Shown here one piece after another: positions 1-8,857 of a stretch of 64,000 nucleotides of DNA. The translations under genes and the position numbers were made by a program. The stretch covers positions 1 through 64,000 of the forward strand of contig NZ_JABUFE010000013.1 of assembly GCF_013315265.1 (NCBI RefSeq), given 5' to 3'. Position 1 is the first letter of the stretch. Every line of letters begins with the position of its first letter. Source of the DNA: Parasulfitobacter algicola. Lineage in GTDB: Bacteria; Pseudomonadota; Alphaproteobacteria; Rhodobacterales; Rhodobacteraceae. Below the pieces are notes generated by a model that ran no database searches, had not been told where the DNA came from, and saw nothing but the letters and a program-made list of their open reading frames with translations.

Positions 1-21
1 TTCCGCATTGTATTTGCGCAT
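1..21 (-). CDS. 5' end of a gene running off the left edge
   Basis: Only the first seven codons are inside the window, reading MRKYNAE on the minus strand from an ATG at 21-19. Upstream of that ATG the minus strand carries an AAAGGA-type ribosome binding site about nine bases away and also a GGAG close to the start, so this looks like a true gene start and not chance. No product can be named from seven residues. The small gene at 74-295 lies upstream on the same strand. Confidence 0.35.
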
Positions 22-73
22 GACTCCGCATCCTTTCTGAAGTGCTAATTTAAAGGGGGGTTGAGGGGTTCCT

Positions 74-295
74 TTAATCAGAAAGACGCGGCGCGGTGTT
101 GGGTGAACCGTTACGCAGATTCTTTTCTTCAACCGTATCCAGACTGCTGAGCGCTTTACATGCTCGTCTACGCTCTTGCCACCAGACCAAAACAATCGGC
201 ACCCCAAACGCAAAAAACATCTGTCCGCCAACAGGCCAGCTTTGCAACGCAACAGTTACAACAACCATGCAAATTAAAAAATAAAGCGCGGACAA
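74..295 (-). CDS. small hypothetical membrane protein
   Basis: A 73-residue reading frame with a hydrophobic first half (two candidate membrane segments, about residues 3-18 and 24-39), then a basic QERRRACK stretch and a polar tail. That is the layout of a small inner-membrane protein with a cytoplasmic C-terminus. The start at 295 is a TTG without a convincing ribosome binding site; an internal ATG at the MVVVTV segment is an alternative. I do not recognise a family. It could be a chance frame in a gene-poor edge. Confidence 0.3.
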   Translation of the reverse strand: MSALYFLICMVVVTVALQSWPVGGQMFFAFGVPIVLVWWQERRRACKALSSLDTVEEKNLRNGSPNTAPRLSD

Positions 296-1060
296 AAAAT
301 AATTCGGAAGAACTTTAGAATTGATACCATTAACAGAATCCTCTTAAGAACTAGATTAGTCTGCGGGATCCGTGATGCAATCACTATCGCTAAAGTAGTG
401 GCGCAAAAATTTTAGGTTCTGCAATCTCTAAGCTCTCGGTTGGCGACGCAGTTTGTTGTCGATGGTGAAAATATCTTCAGTGAAACGGCGGTAGGCACAG
501 GTTATGCCTGAATCTGCGAAGTGATATTTCGGGTTTTTGGTTTCCCGCTTACCCTCACCATCAAGCTTTGTGATGGGACGACTTTAGGCACCTTGTCTCG
601 TTTTTGCCTGATTGGCAGCAGCCTTTGTACCATTTCCAAATAACTGCTTCCGACTGGTTTCTAACCTTGGTGAATCTTGCGACATCTGATCGATATCGCC
701 ACTTGGTCAAGCGCAGCGATGCGATGTGGCGGCTGACGCAAATTGGGCAGGCTGAAAAAGGCGCTTGTTGTTAACTACGAAAATAGCCATCGCCAAAGGC
801 GCAACTTTCAGCCAATTAGAATTATTTGCAGCGAGTCTTGAGTAAGATAACTGCAATTTGCATTTTTTTGTAAAACTCGAGCGTTTAAGACAGAGCGGTC
901 GTCGCATGAAAAACCTCAAAGATCGAACCACCTCCCCCTTTTGCAACGAAAAATCTATGCATTCGAGTGCATAGCTTGTCTTTTGAAGTGGGGGATACTG
1001 CGGGGGATAAGTTAATGCCGATCCAGCTTATCTCTTTGATATAAATAAAAACAGATATGG
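296..1060. other. gene-poor stretch, possible decayed coding sequence
   Basis: About 765 bases with no convincing intact gene. On the minus strand between roughly 700 and 440 there are two consecutive blocks of protein-like reading in different frames (one ending in KSSHHKA, the next containing KYHFADSGITCAYRRF), separated by a frame change and lacking good starts. This is what a decayed gene would look like, but I cannot name it and the signal is weak. The remainder, up to the tRNA, is AT-rich and shows nothing. Confidence 0.3.
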
Positions 1061-1150
1061 TGGCGGAGGCTGTGGGATTCGAACCCACGGGACGCTCTCA
1101 CGCCCAACGGTTTTCAAGACCGCCGCATTCGACCACTCTGCCAAACCTCC
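1061..1150 (-). tRNA. tRNA-Ser(UGA)
   Basis: Read on the minus strand, the 90-base segment starts GGAGGTT, pairs with AGCCTCC at the 3' end, and ends with a G discriminator and an encoded CCA. The anticodon loop CTTGAAA gives anticodon UGA. A long variable arm and the TTCGAATCC T-loop are present, as expected for a class II serine tRNA. It reads UCA and related serine codons. Confidence 0.96.
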
Positions 1151-1340
1151 GGTGGCGATGTCCCTAACGTGATCAAAACGATTCTGAAAGTCTAATTACG
1201 AAATGTGGAAAATTGCCGAAATTCAAGCTAACCCTTCCCAAATACAATCCTTGTGGTTACTATGGCTACTAATAGTGGTATAAAGCCATACAAAGAAAAC
1301 ATCATAAAGATGATCGAGCGGTAGTTTGAGGGCAAAAACA

Positions 1341-2297
1341 ATGACAGGTAAGAGAATTATTGGCGTTGTGGCGACACTTGGCGCTGCGGCCTTTTTGGCG
1401 GGCTGCGAAGGGTCAGACTTTCAGCCATTTAAAAAAGCCGACGCATCAGAAACAACGACACGAACCGCAACGCAGACTTTACGCACCGTTGAGCGTGACG
1501 TAGAATCCCCCGAAGTTTTCCTTGCACGCGAACAAGGGCTTTGGGATGGACGTCTTTCGCTTGGCGGCATTTGGGTCGCGCATCCGGATGTTATCGATCC
1601 CGAACGTGCTGTGATCAGAAATGTACGCACGGGTGATAGCGTCGTTGGCGCGTTGTTCCGGCGCGAACGCGAATTTCCCGGCCCCCGTATTCAGGTGTCT
1701 TCGGATGCCGCGCGCGATTTGGGCTTGATCGCTGGTCAACCCGTTGAACTTGAAATCGTGGCCTTGCGCAGCGAAAAGGTTGAATTGGGCCCTGCCCCGC
1801 AGGATCTGGATACTGAAACTCAACCCCTGGGCTCACCCGGCGACGTTGAAGCAACACCGCTGGATCCGTCAAAATCACTGGATGACCCGATTGAGGCCGC
1901 AGCCGCCGCGATTGAACAGGCCGAAACCGGTGGCGCGATGGCTATGCCGCAAAGCACGGGCGAAGAACCTGTCATGATCGGTACCACCGCAGAAGATGGA
2001 ACCATTGCACCAGCAGAACCGCAAACTGCAGAAGTAAAGCCTGCGCGAAAGGGTTTGTTCGCATTACGCAAACCAATCGTTGAAATTGCGACTTTTCCGA
2101 CGCGGGAACGCGCTGAACAGGCAGTCGGTGATCTGCGCCGCATTGATATCAGTGCCCGTGTATCGACGGATAATTCAAGCGGCGAACCCGTGTACCGCGT
2201 GTTATATGGCCCTGTCTCGGACAGATCTGAACGCAGTGCTGCAATTATAACAGCCAAGGCGTCAGGCTATACCAACGCGAAACCTGTCGCCGAGTAA
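1341..2297 (+). CDS. SPOR-domain lipoprotein, RlpA-like
   Basis: Predicted outer-membrane lipoprotein of 318 residues that probably binds denuded septal peptidoglycan. The N-terminus is a lipoprotein signal with a LAGC lipobox, so Cys is the lipidated residue. Residues ~55-150 contain a rare-lipoprotein-A-like stretch (GGIWVAHP, RVIRNVRTG-type motif), followed by an acidic low-complexity linker. A C-terminal SPOR domain of about 70 residues begins near KPIVEIATF and ends near GYTNAKPVAE. The ATG at 1341 is preferred over the TTG at 1326 because GAGGG sits at 1328-1332, eight bases upstream. The D,D-carboxypeptidase follows 17 bases later, consistent with joint work on the cell wall at division. 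Confidence 0.85.
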   Translation: MTGKRIIGVVATLGAAAFLAGCEGSDFQPFKKADASETTTRTATQTLRTVERDVESPEVFLAREQGLWDGRLSLGGIWVAHPDVIDPERAVIRNVRTGDSVVGALFRREREFPGPRIQVSSDAARDLGLIAGQPVELEIVALRSEKVELGPAPQDLDTETQPLGSPGDVEATPLDPSKSLDDPIEAAAAAIEQAETGGAMAMPQSTGEEPVMIGTTAEDGTIAPAEPQTAEVKPARKGLFALRKPIVEIATFPTRERAEQAVGDLRRIDISARVSTDNSSGEPVYRVLYGPVSDRSERSAAIITAKASGYTNAKPVAE

Positions 2298-2314
2298 AAA
2301 CAGAAAGAACCGGA

Positions 2315-3478
2315 ATGCTAAAACAGATCGTTTCTGCTTTTGCTGTTTTTTTCCTGATCAGCCAAGCGGCGTTTGCTTATGAAACACGCGCAACCGCCGC
2401 TTATGTATTGGACCAGGGAACAGGAACGGTTCTGCTAAGTAAAAACGCCGAACAGCCTTTGCCGCCTGCGTCGATGTCAAAACTCATGACGCTATATATG
2501 GCGTTTGAGGCTGTATCAGACGGACGGTTGAAAATCGACGAACGCCTTCCCGTGTCTGAACACGCCATGAGCTATGGCGGATCGACCATGTTTCTGGATA
2601 CGACCGATCGCCCGACGGTCAAGGATCTGATCCGCGGTATTATCGTGATGAGTGGAAATGACGCCTGCGTTGTGATTGCAGAAGCTCTGTCCATTGACGG
2701 GACCGAAGCTGGGTTTTCCCGAATGATGACAGCCCGCGCACTCGAACTTGGTATGACAGACTCTGTGTTCACCAACTCAAACGGATGGCCTGACCCTGAC
2801 CACCGGATGAGCATGAAAGACCTTGCCCTGCTGGCCGATCACCTGATCAAGGATTATCCGACCTATTACCCCTTGTTTGCAGAGCGCGAATTTCAGTTCG
2901 ATGGGCGCGCGCCACAAAATACCCAAAACCGCAATCCGCTTCTGGGATTGGATATTGGCGCGGATGGCTTGAAAACCGGCCACACGCGCGAGGCTGGGTA
3001 TGGTCTGGTCGGATCCGCAAAACAGGGTGATCGTCGCATTATTTTCGTGATTACAGGATTGGAAACAACGGCTGAACGTGCCGCGGAATCACGGCGCATT
3101 GTGAATTGGGCGTTCCGTCAGTTTTCAGAAAAACAAGTGGCGCCGTCTGGCACTGTTATTACCGAAGCTGAAGTTTGGAATGGCGCGGCGCCCACCGTCG
3201 GTCTGGCTATAGATGAAGATTTAAAGCTGTTGATCCCCCTTTTGGCCCGCGACAGCATCACATCAGAAGTTGTCTATACCGGCCCTATTGAGGCACCGAT
3301 CACTGCCGGAACACCAGCAGGTGAATTGGTCATCCGTGCCGAAGGTCTGCCCGAACGCCGCATTTCATTGGTTGCTGCGACAGATATTGAAAAGGGCGGC
3401 TTTCTGCCCCGCATGCGGACTGTGACGCAAGTATTGATGCGCAATCTTGCCGAAAAACAGGCAGATGCGCCATCTTGA
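2315..3478 (+). CDS. D-alanyl-D-alanine carboxypeptidase (PBP5/6, peptidase S11)
   Basis: Periplasmic serine D,D-carboxypeptidase that removes the terminal D-Ala from peptidoglycan pentapeptides. A signal peptide of about 21 residues ends at AFA. The three penicillin-binding motifs are visible: SMSK with the nucleophile S53 and K56, SGN at 113-115, and KTG at 220-222. The domain after ~residue 280 matches the usual C-terminal beta domain of PBP5, and the length (387) is normal. The last codons overlap the tmk start by four bases (TTGA), so the two genes are probably translationally coupled. The DacA/DacC/DacF subtype cannot be decided here. Confidence 0.95.
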   Translation: MLKQIVSAFAVFFLISQAAFAYETRATAAYVLDQGTGTVLLSKNAEQPLPPASMSKLMTLYMAFEAVSDGRLKIDERLPVSEHAMSYGGSTMFLDTTDRPTVKDLIRGIIVMSGNDACVVIAEALSIDGTEAGFSRMMTARALELGMTDSVFTNSNGWPDPDHRMSMKDLALLADHLIKDYPTYYPLFAEREFQFDGRAPQNTQNRNPLLGLDIGADGLKTGHTREAGYGLVGSAKQGDRRIIFVITGLETTAERAAESRRIVNWAFRQFSEKQVAPSGTVITEAEVWNGAAPTVGLAIDEDLKLLIPLLARDSITSEVVYTGPIEAPITAGTPAGELVIRAEGLPERRISLVAATDIEKGGFLPRMRTVTQVLMRNLAEKQADAPS

Positions 3479-4086
3479 ACGGCGGGTTGTTCATAACCTT
3501 CGAAGGTATTGATGGATCAGGCAAATCAACGCAGGCGCGATTGCTGGCGGATGCACTAGGCTCAGATACGCTTTTGACACGCGAACCAGGTGGATCCCCT
3601 GGTGCAGAAGAAATTCGCGCACTTTTGCTGCAAGGTGATCCGGATCGCTGGTCAGCAGAAACTGAAATTCTGCTGTTTACCGCCGCGCGCCGTGATCATC
3701 TGGAAAAGACTATTCTGCCCGCACTCAAGGCGCATAAGAATGTCATCTCAGATCGGTTCGCCGACAGCACACGCATATACCAGGGCGCTACACGCGGTGA
3801 TCTGCGCACCATGGTCGACAATCTGCATATCCAAATGATCGGGCGTGAACCTGATCTGACCTTTATCGTGGATATGAACCCCGATATCGCCCTGACCCGC
3901 GGTTTGGCGCGCAACAGTGGCGAAGATCGGTTCGAAGACATGGGGCTTGAGTTTCAACGTCGTCTGCGTACAGGGTTTCTGGCCTTGGCAGATGAATTTT
4001 CAGACCGCTGCGTTGTAATAGATGGGCATCGCCCGATTGAAAGCGTTGCAGCCGATATCCTGTCCGTGGCAAAAGCCAGAATATGA
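3475..4086 (+). CDS. tmk: thymidylate kinase
   Basis: Phosphorylates dTMP to dTDP in the cytoplasm, an essential step in dTTP synthesis. The P-loop GIDGSGKS occupies residues 11-18, followed by the family motif TREPGGSP and the SDRF segment that stands for the DRY/DRF motif of the dTMP site. The length (203) is typical. The start is a TTG overlapping the previous stop; no upstream alternative keeps the P-loop spacing better. The stop overlaps the holB start in an ATGA, so tmk and holB are coupled, a common alphaproteobacterial arrangement. Confidence 0.96.
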   Translation: MNGGLFITFEGIDGSGKSTQARLLADALGSDTLLTREPGGSPGAEEIRALLLQGDPDRWSAETEILLFTAARRDHLEKTILPALKAHKNVISDRFADSTRIYQGATRGDLRTMVDNLHIQMIGREPDLTFIVDMNPDIALTRGLARNSGEDRFEDMGLEFQRRLRTGFLALADEFSDRCVVIDGHRPIESVAADILSVAKARI

Positions 4087-5228
4087 CTGACACGACCTTT
4101 CTTGAAGCAGACCGTATCGCAGGCGCACCGCACCCGCGCGAAACTTTGCACTTAATAGGTCAAAATGATGCACAGACCAGCTTTCTTGAGGCTTTTAATT
4201 CCGGCCGTCTGCACCACGCCTGGATGATCACCGGCCCACGCGGTGTCGGTAAGGCCACACTGGCATACCGGATCACACGGTTTCTTTTGACAACCCCTTT
4301 AAATGACGATCCCGGATTGTTTGGCGATCCTGCCCCTGTGACGACACTGGATGTGCCAGTCGATGACCCGGTCAGCCGTCGGATCAATGCAAACAGCGAA
4401 GCGCGCTTGTTCGTGTTGCGACGCGGTGTCGACGAAAAAGACAAACGCGACCCAAAGCTGAAAACCGTCATTTCGGTTGATGATGCGCGTAAGCTCAAGG
4501 GTTTTTTCAGCATGTCCGCCACCGATGGTGGACGGCGGATTGTGATCATCGACGCCGCGGATGAGATGAACCCACAAACCGCAAATGCTATTCTGAAACT
4601 ACTGGAAGAGCCCCCTGAAAACGTATTCTTGTTGCTGATCTGCCATCAACCTTCGCGGTTGTTGCCAACCATCAGATCCAGATGTCGAGAATTGCGGCTG
4701 CGCGCCTTGGATCCAGAACAGATGGATCAAGCCATCGGCGCAACAGGTGCAGATGTTGGTTCGCAGACCGAATATTTAGCTGCTTTGTCAGATGGTTCTG
4801 TTGGCGAAGCGATCCGGATGCTGAACCTTGATGGTCTTCAAAGCTATCAAAACATTATCGACCTACTGGGCACCCTGCCACAACTGGATCGCCCCAAGAC
4901 ACTCAAACTGGGCGAAAGTATTCTGGGCCGTGCCAAGGAACCGCAATTCGATCTTTTACTGCGCCTGATGGATATCTTTCTATCCCGCGTGGCGCAAACC
5001 GGAATACGCGGAGCCCTACCAGCCGAGGCCGCAAATGATGAGGCGGCTTTACTGACGCGCCTTGCCCCAAATGTCCACGCCGCACGCGCCTGGGCCGAGC
5101 TGCAACAGACACTATCCGCCCGTGCGCGTCACGGCAAAGCGGTCAACCTTGACCCTGCCTCGTTGATCCTTGATATGTTTCTCAAGATCGAACAAACAGC
5201 GGCCAAATTCGCGCCCATCCGAGGTTGA
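4083..5228 (+). CDS. holB: DNA polymerase III subunit delta-prime
   Basis: Part of the clamp loader that places the beta sliding clamp on primed DNA. The Walker A-like GPRGVGKAT lies at residues 51-59, and LKLLEEPPENV followed by SRCREL matches the sensor and SRC motifs of the delta-prime/gamma family. No four-cysteine zinc module is visible between the P-loop and the sensor region, unlike the E. coli protein. I believe this lack is usual in this lineage. It has 381 residues, overlaps tmk by four bases and is followed directly by the TatD gene with no gap, so it sits inside an operon. Confidence 0.94.
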   Translation: MTDTTFLEADRIAGAPHPRETLHLIGQNDAQTSFLEAFNSGRLHHAWMITGPRGVGKATLAYRITRFLLTTPLNDDPGLFGDPAPVTTLDVPVDDPVSRRINANSEARLFVLRRGVDEKDKRDPKLKTVISVDDARKLKGFFSMSATDGGRRIVIIDAADEMNPQTANAILKLLEEPPENVFLLLICHQPSRLLPTIRSRCRELRLRALDPEQMDQAIGATGADVGSQTEYLAALSDGSVGEAIRMLNLDGLQSYQNIIDLLGTLPQLDRPKTLKLGESILGRAKEPQFDLLLRLMDIFLSRVAQTGIRGALPAEAANDEAALLTRLAPNVHAARAWAELQQTLSARARHGKAVNLDPASLILDMFLKIEQTAAKFAPIRG

Positions 5229-6014
5229 ATGAGCATTCCTGAAATAGCCGACAGTCATTGCCACCTGGATTTCCCTGACTTTGACGCAGAACGTGATGCC
5301 ATTGTTCAGCGTGCTGTTGACGCTGGCGTCACGCGGATGATTACGATCTGCACCAAGCTGCGCACAGAACCAAATGTGCGGGCGATTGCAGAAAAATACA
5401 CGCCTGTGTTTTACGCCGCCGGCACCCACCCGATGAGTGTGGCCGACGAACCGATGATCACGCTGGACCAACTGATTGCACTGGCCGATCATCCAAAATT
5501 CGTTGGCATCGGCGAAACAGGTCTGGATTATTATTACACCGCAGATACGGCTGACATCCAAAAGGAAAGCCTGAAAATCCATATTCATGCCGCACGTCAA
5601 ACAGGCCTGCCTTTAATCATCCATGCCCGTGCCGCAGACGAAGACATGGCTCGCATTCTGACCGATGAACATGCCAATGGGGCATTTTCCTGTGTCATGC
5701 ACTGCTTTTCATCCAGCGCGGAACTGGCACAAACCGCACTGGACTTGGGCTTTTATCTGTCGATGTCTGGCATTGCCGCTTTTCCCAAAAGCCAAGATCT
5801 GCGCGATATCTTTGGCAAGGCCCCCGCAGACCGCATTTTGGTCGAAACCGATGCACCCTACCTTGCCCCACCGCCCTTTCGCGGCAAACGCAATGAACCG
5901 GGCTATACCGTACACACTGCCAAAATCGGGGCCGAGGTTTTTGGCCTAAGCTATAAAGATTTCGCCGCGCAAACGACCGCAAACTTTGATCGTCTTTTCA
6001 GTAAGGCCGCTTAA
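5229..6014 (+). CDS. TatD family deoxyribonuclease
   Basis: Metal-dependent hydrolase of the amidohydrolase superfamily. Characterised TatD members are 3'-5' exonucleases or deoxyribonucleases. The metal-binding motifs are complete: DSHCHLDF near the N-terminus, GIGETGLDYYY, LIIHAR, CVMHCFSS and VETDAPYLAPPP. The length of 261 is typical of the YcfH/TatD group, which commonly lies next to holB and a metallo-beta-lactamase-fold gene, as here. The ATG follows the holB stop with no spacing, and its own stop overlaps the next start by one base (TAATG). Confidence 0.94.
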   Translation: MSIPEIADSHCHLDFPDFDAERDAIVQRAVDAGVTRMITICTKLRTEPNVRAIAEKYTPVFYAAGTHPMSVADEPMITLDQLIALADHPKFVGIGETGLDYYYTADTADIQKESLKIHIHAARQTGLPLIIHARAADEDMARILTDEHANGAFSCVMHCFSSSAELAQTALDLGFYLSMSGIAAFPKSQDLRDIFGKAPADRILVETDAPYLAPPPFRGKRNEPGYTVHTAKIGAEVFGLSYKDFAAQTTANFDRLFSKAA

Positions 6015-6811
6015 TGGCGCAGCTTCGCTTTACCATATTGGGATGCGGGTCATCGGGCGGAGTACCGCGTCTGGGTGGAAACTGGGGCGACTGTGATCCG
6101 ACCAACCCTCGCAATGCAAGACAACGCTGTTCGATGCTGATCGAACGCCAGACTAATGCAGGTATCACGCGGGTTCTGATCGATACATCCCCCGATCTGC
6201 GCAGCCAACTTCTGGATGCTAATGTGGGCGAACTGGACGCTGTTGTTTATACCCATTCGCACGCCGATCATGTTCACGGTTTGGATGATCTACGGATGAT
6301 CGTCTATAATATGCGCCAGAGACTGCCTGTTTGGGCCGATGGTGATACGCAGAATGATCTGTTTTCGCGGTTTGGCTATGCATTCGTCCAACCCGAAGGG
6401 TCGCCCTATCCGTCTATTCTGGATATGCACACGATCAACGGCGATGTTGTCATTGACGGCGCGGGTGGGGCTGTGGCGCTAACACCCTTCAAGGTCAATC
6501 ACGGATCAATCGATGCGCTTGGATTTCGGATTGCCGATCTGGCATATTTGCCGGACGTGGCAGACATGTATGACGATAGCTGGGCCGCTCTGGATGGGCT
6601 GGACTGCTGGATTCTGGATGCTCTGCGCCGCACACCGCATCCGACACACTTGCATCTGGAAAAGTCGCTGAACTGGATTGCGCGTGTAAAGCCCAAACGC
6701 GCCGTGCTAACGAATATGCACATCGATCTAGATTACACCACGGTTGATGCAGAAACACCTAACCACATCACGCCGGCCTATGATGGGATGACCATCACCT
6801 ACGAGGTCTAG
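6014..6811 (+). CDS. MBL-fold metallo-hydrolase, PhnP-like
   Basis: A 265-residue beta-lactamase-fold hydrolase. The N-terminal GCGSSGGVPRLG with later Cys residues and THSHADHVHGLDDLR (HxHxDH metal site) resemble the PhnP cyclic-phosphodiesterase group. Further motifs include KVNHGSIDALGFR, LPDVADMYDDSW and VLTNMHIDLDY, supplying the remaining His/Asp ligands. PhnP in E. coli opens 5-phosphoribosyl 1,2-cyclic phosphate, but no phn genes are nearby, so the substrate here is unknown. It is translationally coupled to the TatD gene. Confidence 0.88.
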   Translation: MAQLRFTILGCGSSGGVPRLGGNWGDCDPTNPRNARQRCSMLIERQTNAGITRVLIDTSPDLRSQLLDANVGELDAVVYTHSHADHVHGLDDLRMIVYNMRQRLPVWADGDTQNDLFSRFGYAFVQPEGSPYPSILDMHTINGDVVIDGAGGAVALTPFKVNHGSIDALGFRIADLAYLPDVADMYDDSWAALDGLDCWILDALRRTPHPTHLHLEKSLNWIARVKPKRAVLTNMHIDLDYTTVDAETPNHITPAYDGMTITYEV

Positions 6812-6814
6812 AAT

Positions 6815-7744
6815 TTGGGCGCGCTAATCGACGTCATTTTACCGGTTTTCCTTGTCATCGGGTTCGGTTACGTCGCCGTATGGCGCGGTTTTTTCAGCAA
6901 CGAAGGCGTCGACGGTCTGATGAAATTCACCCAGAATTTCGCAATCCCCTGTCTTCTGTTCAGCGCGATTTCACAACTGGATCTGGGTCAGAACTTTGAT
7001 CTGAACCTATTGTTCAGCTTTTACACCGGGGCAACAGCGGGCTTTCTGGCGGGGCTTCTGGGGGCCAGATATCTGTTTGGTCGCCCATGGGAAGACAGCG
7101 TTGCTATTGGATTCTGCGGTTTGTTTTCAAATTCGGTTCTGCTTGGCCTGCCCATAACTGAACGTGCATACGGCACCAGCGCGCTTGAAGCGAACTATGC
7201 CATTGTCGCGATCCATTCGCCGTTTTGCTACATGCTGGGCATCACCGTCATGGAAATCGTAAGGGCCAAGGGAACCGTTGGCATGGCCGTCGCGGGCAAG
7301 GTTTTAAAGGCGATTTTCTCAAACGCTCTGATCATTGGCATCATGTTGGGGTTTGCGGTAAACATCAGCGAAATATCACTTTTCGAACCATTACAAGACG
7401 GTATTGACCTAATGGTTCGCGCGGCCCTGCCTGCCGCTTTGTTCGGCCTTGGCGGTGTTCTTTACCGATATAAACCCGAAGGAGACTTGCGCACGATTTT
7501 CTTTATTTGTGCGGTCAGTCTGATCCTGCATCCCATGGTCGTTTGGGGTATGGCGACATGGCTTAACGTTGACCGTGATGCATTCAGATCGGCCATCCTG
7601 ACCTCTGCAATGGCGCCGGGCATCAACACTTATATCTTTGCCAACATTTACGGCGTGGCAAAACGGGTCGCGGCATCGGGGGTTCTGATTGGGACAGCCC
7701 TGTCAATTCTGACGGTTTGGGTGTGGCTGGCAATCCTGCCCTGA
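6815..7744 (+). CDS. AEC family transporter (auxin efflux carrier fold)
   Basis: A 309-residue integral membrane protein with about ten hydrophobic segments. The N-terminal half contains FTQNFAIPCLLFSAI and GLFSNSVLLGLPI, the conserved asparagine/proline-containing helices of the AEC (YfdV/MleP) family; the second half contains ALPAALFGLGGVLYRY and ILTSAMAPGINTYIFANIYG. Members export or exchange organic acids such as malate or malonate, and the substrate is not predictable here. It starts at a TTG three bases after the previous stop, the last gene of the plus-strand run. Confidence 0.88.
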   Translation: MGALIDVILPVFLVIGFGYVAVWRGFFSNEGVDGLMKFTQNFAIPCLLFSAISQLDLGQNFDLNLLFSFYTGATAGFLAGLLGARYLFGRPWEDSVAIGFCGLFSNSVLLGLPITERAYGTSALEANYAIVAIHSPFCYMLGITVMEIVRAKGTVGMAVAGKVLKAIFSNALIIGIMLGFAVNISEISLFEPLQDGIDLMVRAALPAALFGLGGVLYRYKPEGDLRTIFFICAVSLILHPMVVWGMATWLNVDRDAFRSAILTSAMAPGINTYIFANIYGVAKRVAASGVLIGTALSILTVWVWLAILP

Positions 7745-7753
7745 CCTGTCAGA

Positions 7754-8782
7754 TCAAAGTGCCAGAACCGCCAGCGCCTCGTGTGACTTAAGGCTCGTCG
7801 CGGCGGAATTACCATAGTTGTCTGGACAGCCAAGCTGAGGAAACAGCTGTAATATTTCAACCTTTGCCGCGTCATCAAACGCGTTCAGCGATATTTGACC
7901 GGGATGCAGGCTTTCGGTTGGAACATTCTCTGCAAAGAGAATCTGATGGGTTTCAAACAGTATGTGAAAATATTCCACAACCCCGCCCGGATCACAGATA
8001 ATATCAATTCCATTCACAAAATGCTTTGCTGCGATCAAGGCCTGATCCGCGCCGATCAGAAAATCAACACGCCAGTCCTGCACAATCATCCGGTGCTATG
8101 GCGACACACGCAAATCACGTGTATTTCCGATACTGCCCTTACGAAATAAAACAGGGGCCATATGCCCGTGCGCCCGCCGCTTGACCGACCCGATCCACAT
8201 AACTTTCTGAAACTCTTGGGATTGGGTTAGAACCTCATCACCGACAGACAGCGTTTCAACCCGCTTATAGCCAGTTTTTGTTCTGATGCGTGTGCCACGG
8301 ACAAAACAGGGCGGGGTTGCAAAATCAGGCGCTGGAAAGCTGGGCCCTTCGGCGGCTGATATCACCTCAAGCGGGACACCAACCGGGAGAAAGCCCCCGA
8401 CATCGCCAATGAATGCCAAACCTTCGATCGTGGCGTAGGGCGGGCTTGAGTCCACGACGTTGAACGCAACGACCGTATATTGATTGCCGTCAGGATCTTC
8501 GACGATAAAGGAATATTCGGCTTCAACCCTGGTGCCATCAGCATAAAGGGTCCCATCAATCGTCTGGCCGCCATCCAATCTTTGACTGCCGTCATTGTCT
8601 GCAAAATCCTCGTCAGACCCGGCGCCATCACTGATGTTGATCTGGTTCCAGCCATTGTTATTCAGCGTCAGAAATTCACCAACCAAATGGGATCCATTGC
8701 CTTGGATGACGCCGTCCAAAATGGCTCCGCCTGTCAAACTAATGTCGGCTTCGTCTAATACATAAATCGAATAGTCAGCCAT
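7754..8782 (-). pseudogene. Hint-domain (Hedgehog/intein-type) protein interrupted by one in-frame TAG
   Basis: The minus-strand frame begins with ATG at 8782 and reads a secreted-type, Asp/Gly-rich N-terminal region, then a Hint module starting at CFVRGTRIRT with VETLSVGDEVLT. A TAG at 8098-8096 stops it at residue 228 directly after LRVSP. The same frame then continues HRMIVQDW to a second stop at 7754, completing the usual C-terminal half of the Hint domain (LIGADQALIAAKHFVNG, VEYFHILFETHQILFAEN). From my memory of the family a Gln codon (CAG) is expected at this place, so one C-to-T change explains it. The rest is undamaged, so the mutation is recent, read through, or a sequence error. 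Full length would be 342 residues. Confidence 0.85.
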
Positions 8783-8857
8783 AATCTTACACCTGCAATC
8801 ACGGCGTAGGATAAACTGTAGTTAACAAGAAGTTAAATAAAATTAGGTATTTATGGT

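Noticed and set aside
1326-1340. TTG at 1326 as the start of the SPOR lipoprotein
   Set aside because: The GAGGG at 1328-1332 is correctly spaced for the ATG at 1341, and the signal peptide begins there.
8096-8098. The in-frame TAG in the Hint gene as a pyrrolysine codon
   Set aside because: No pyl genes or suppressor tRNA are in the window, pyrrolysine is not expected in this bacterial group, and a simple CAG-to-TAG change explains the position.
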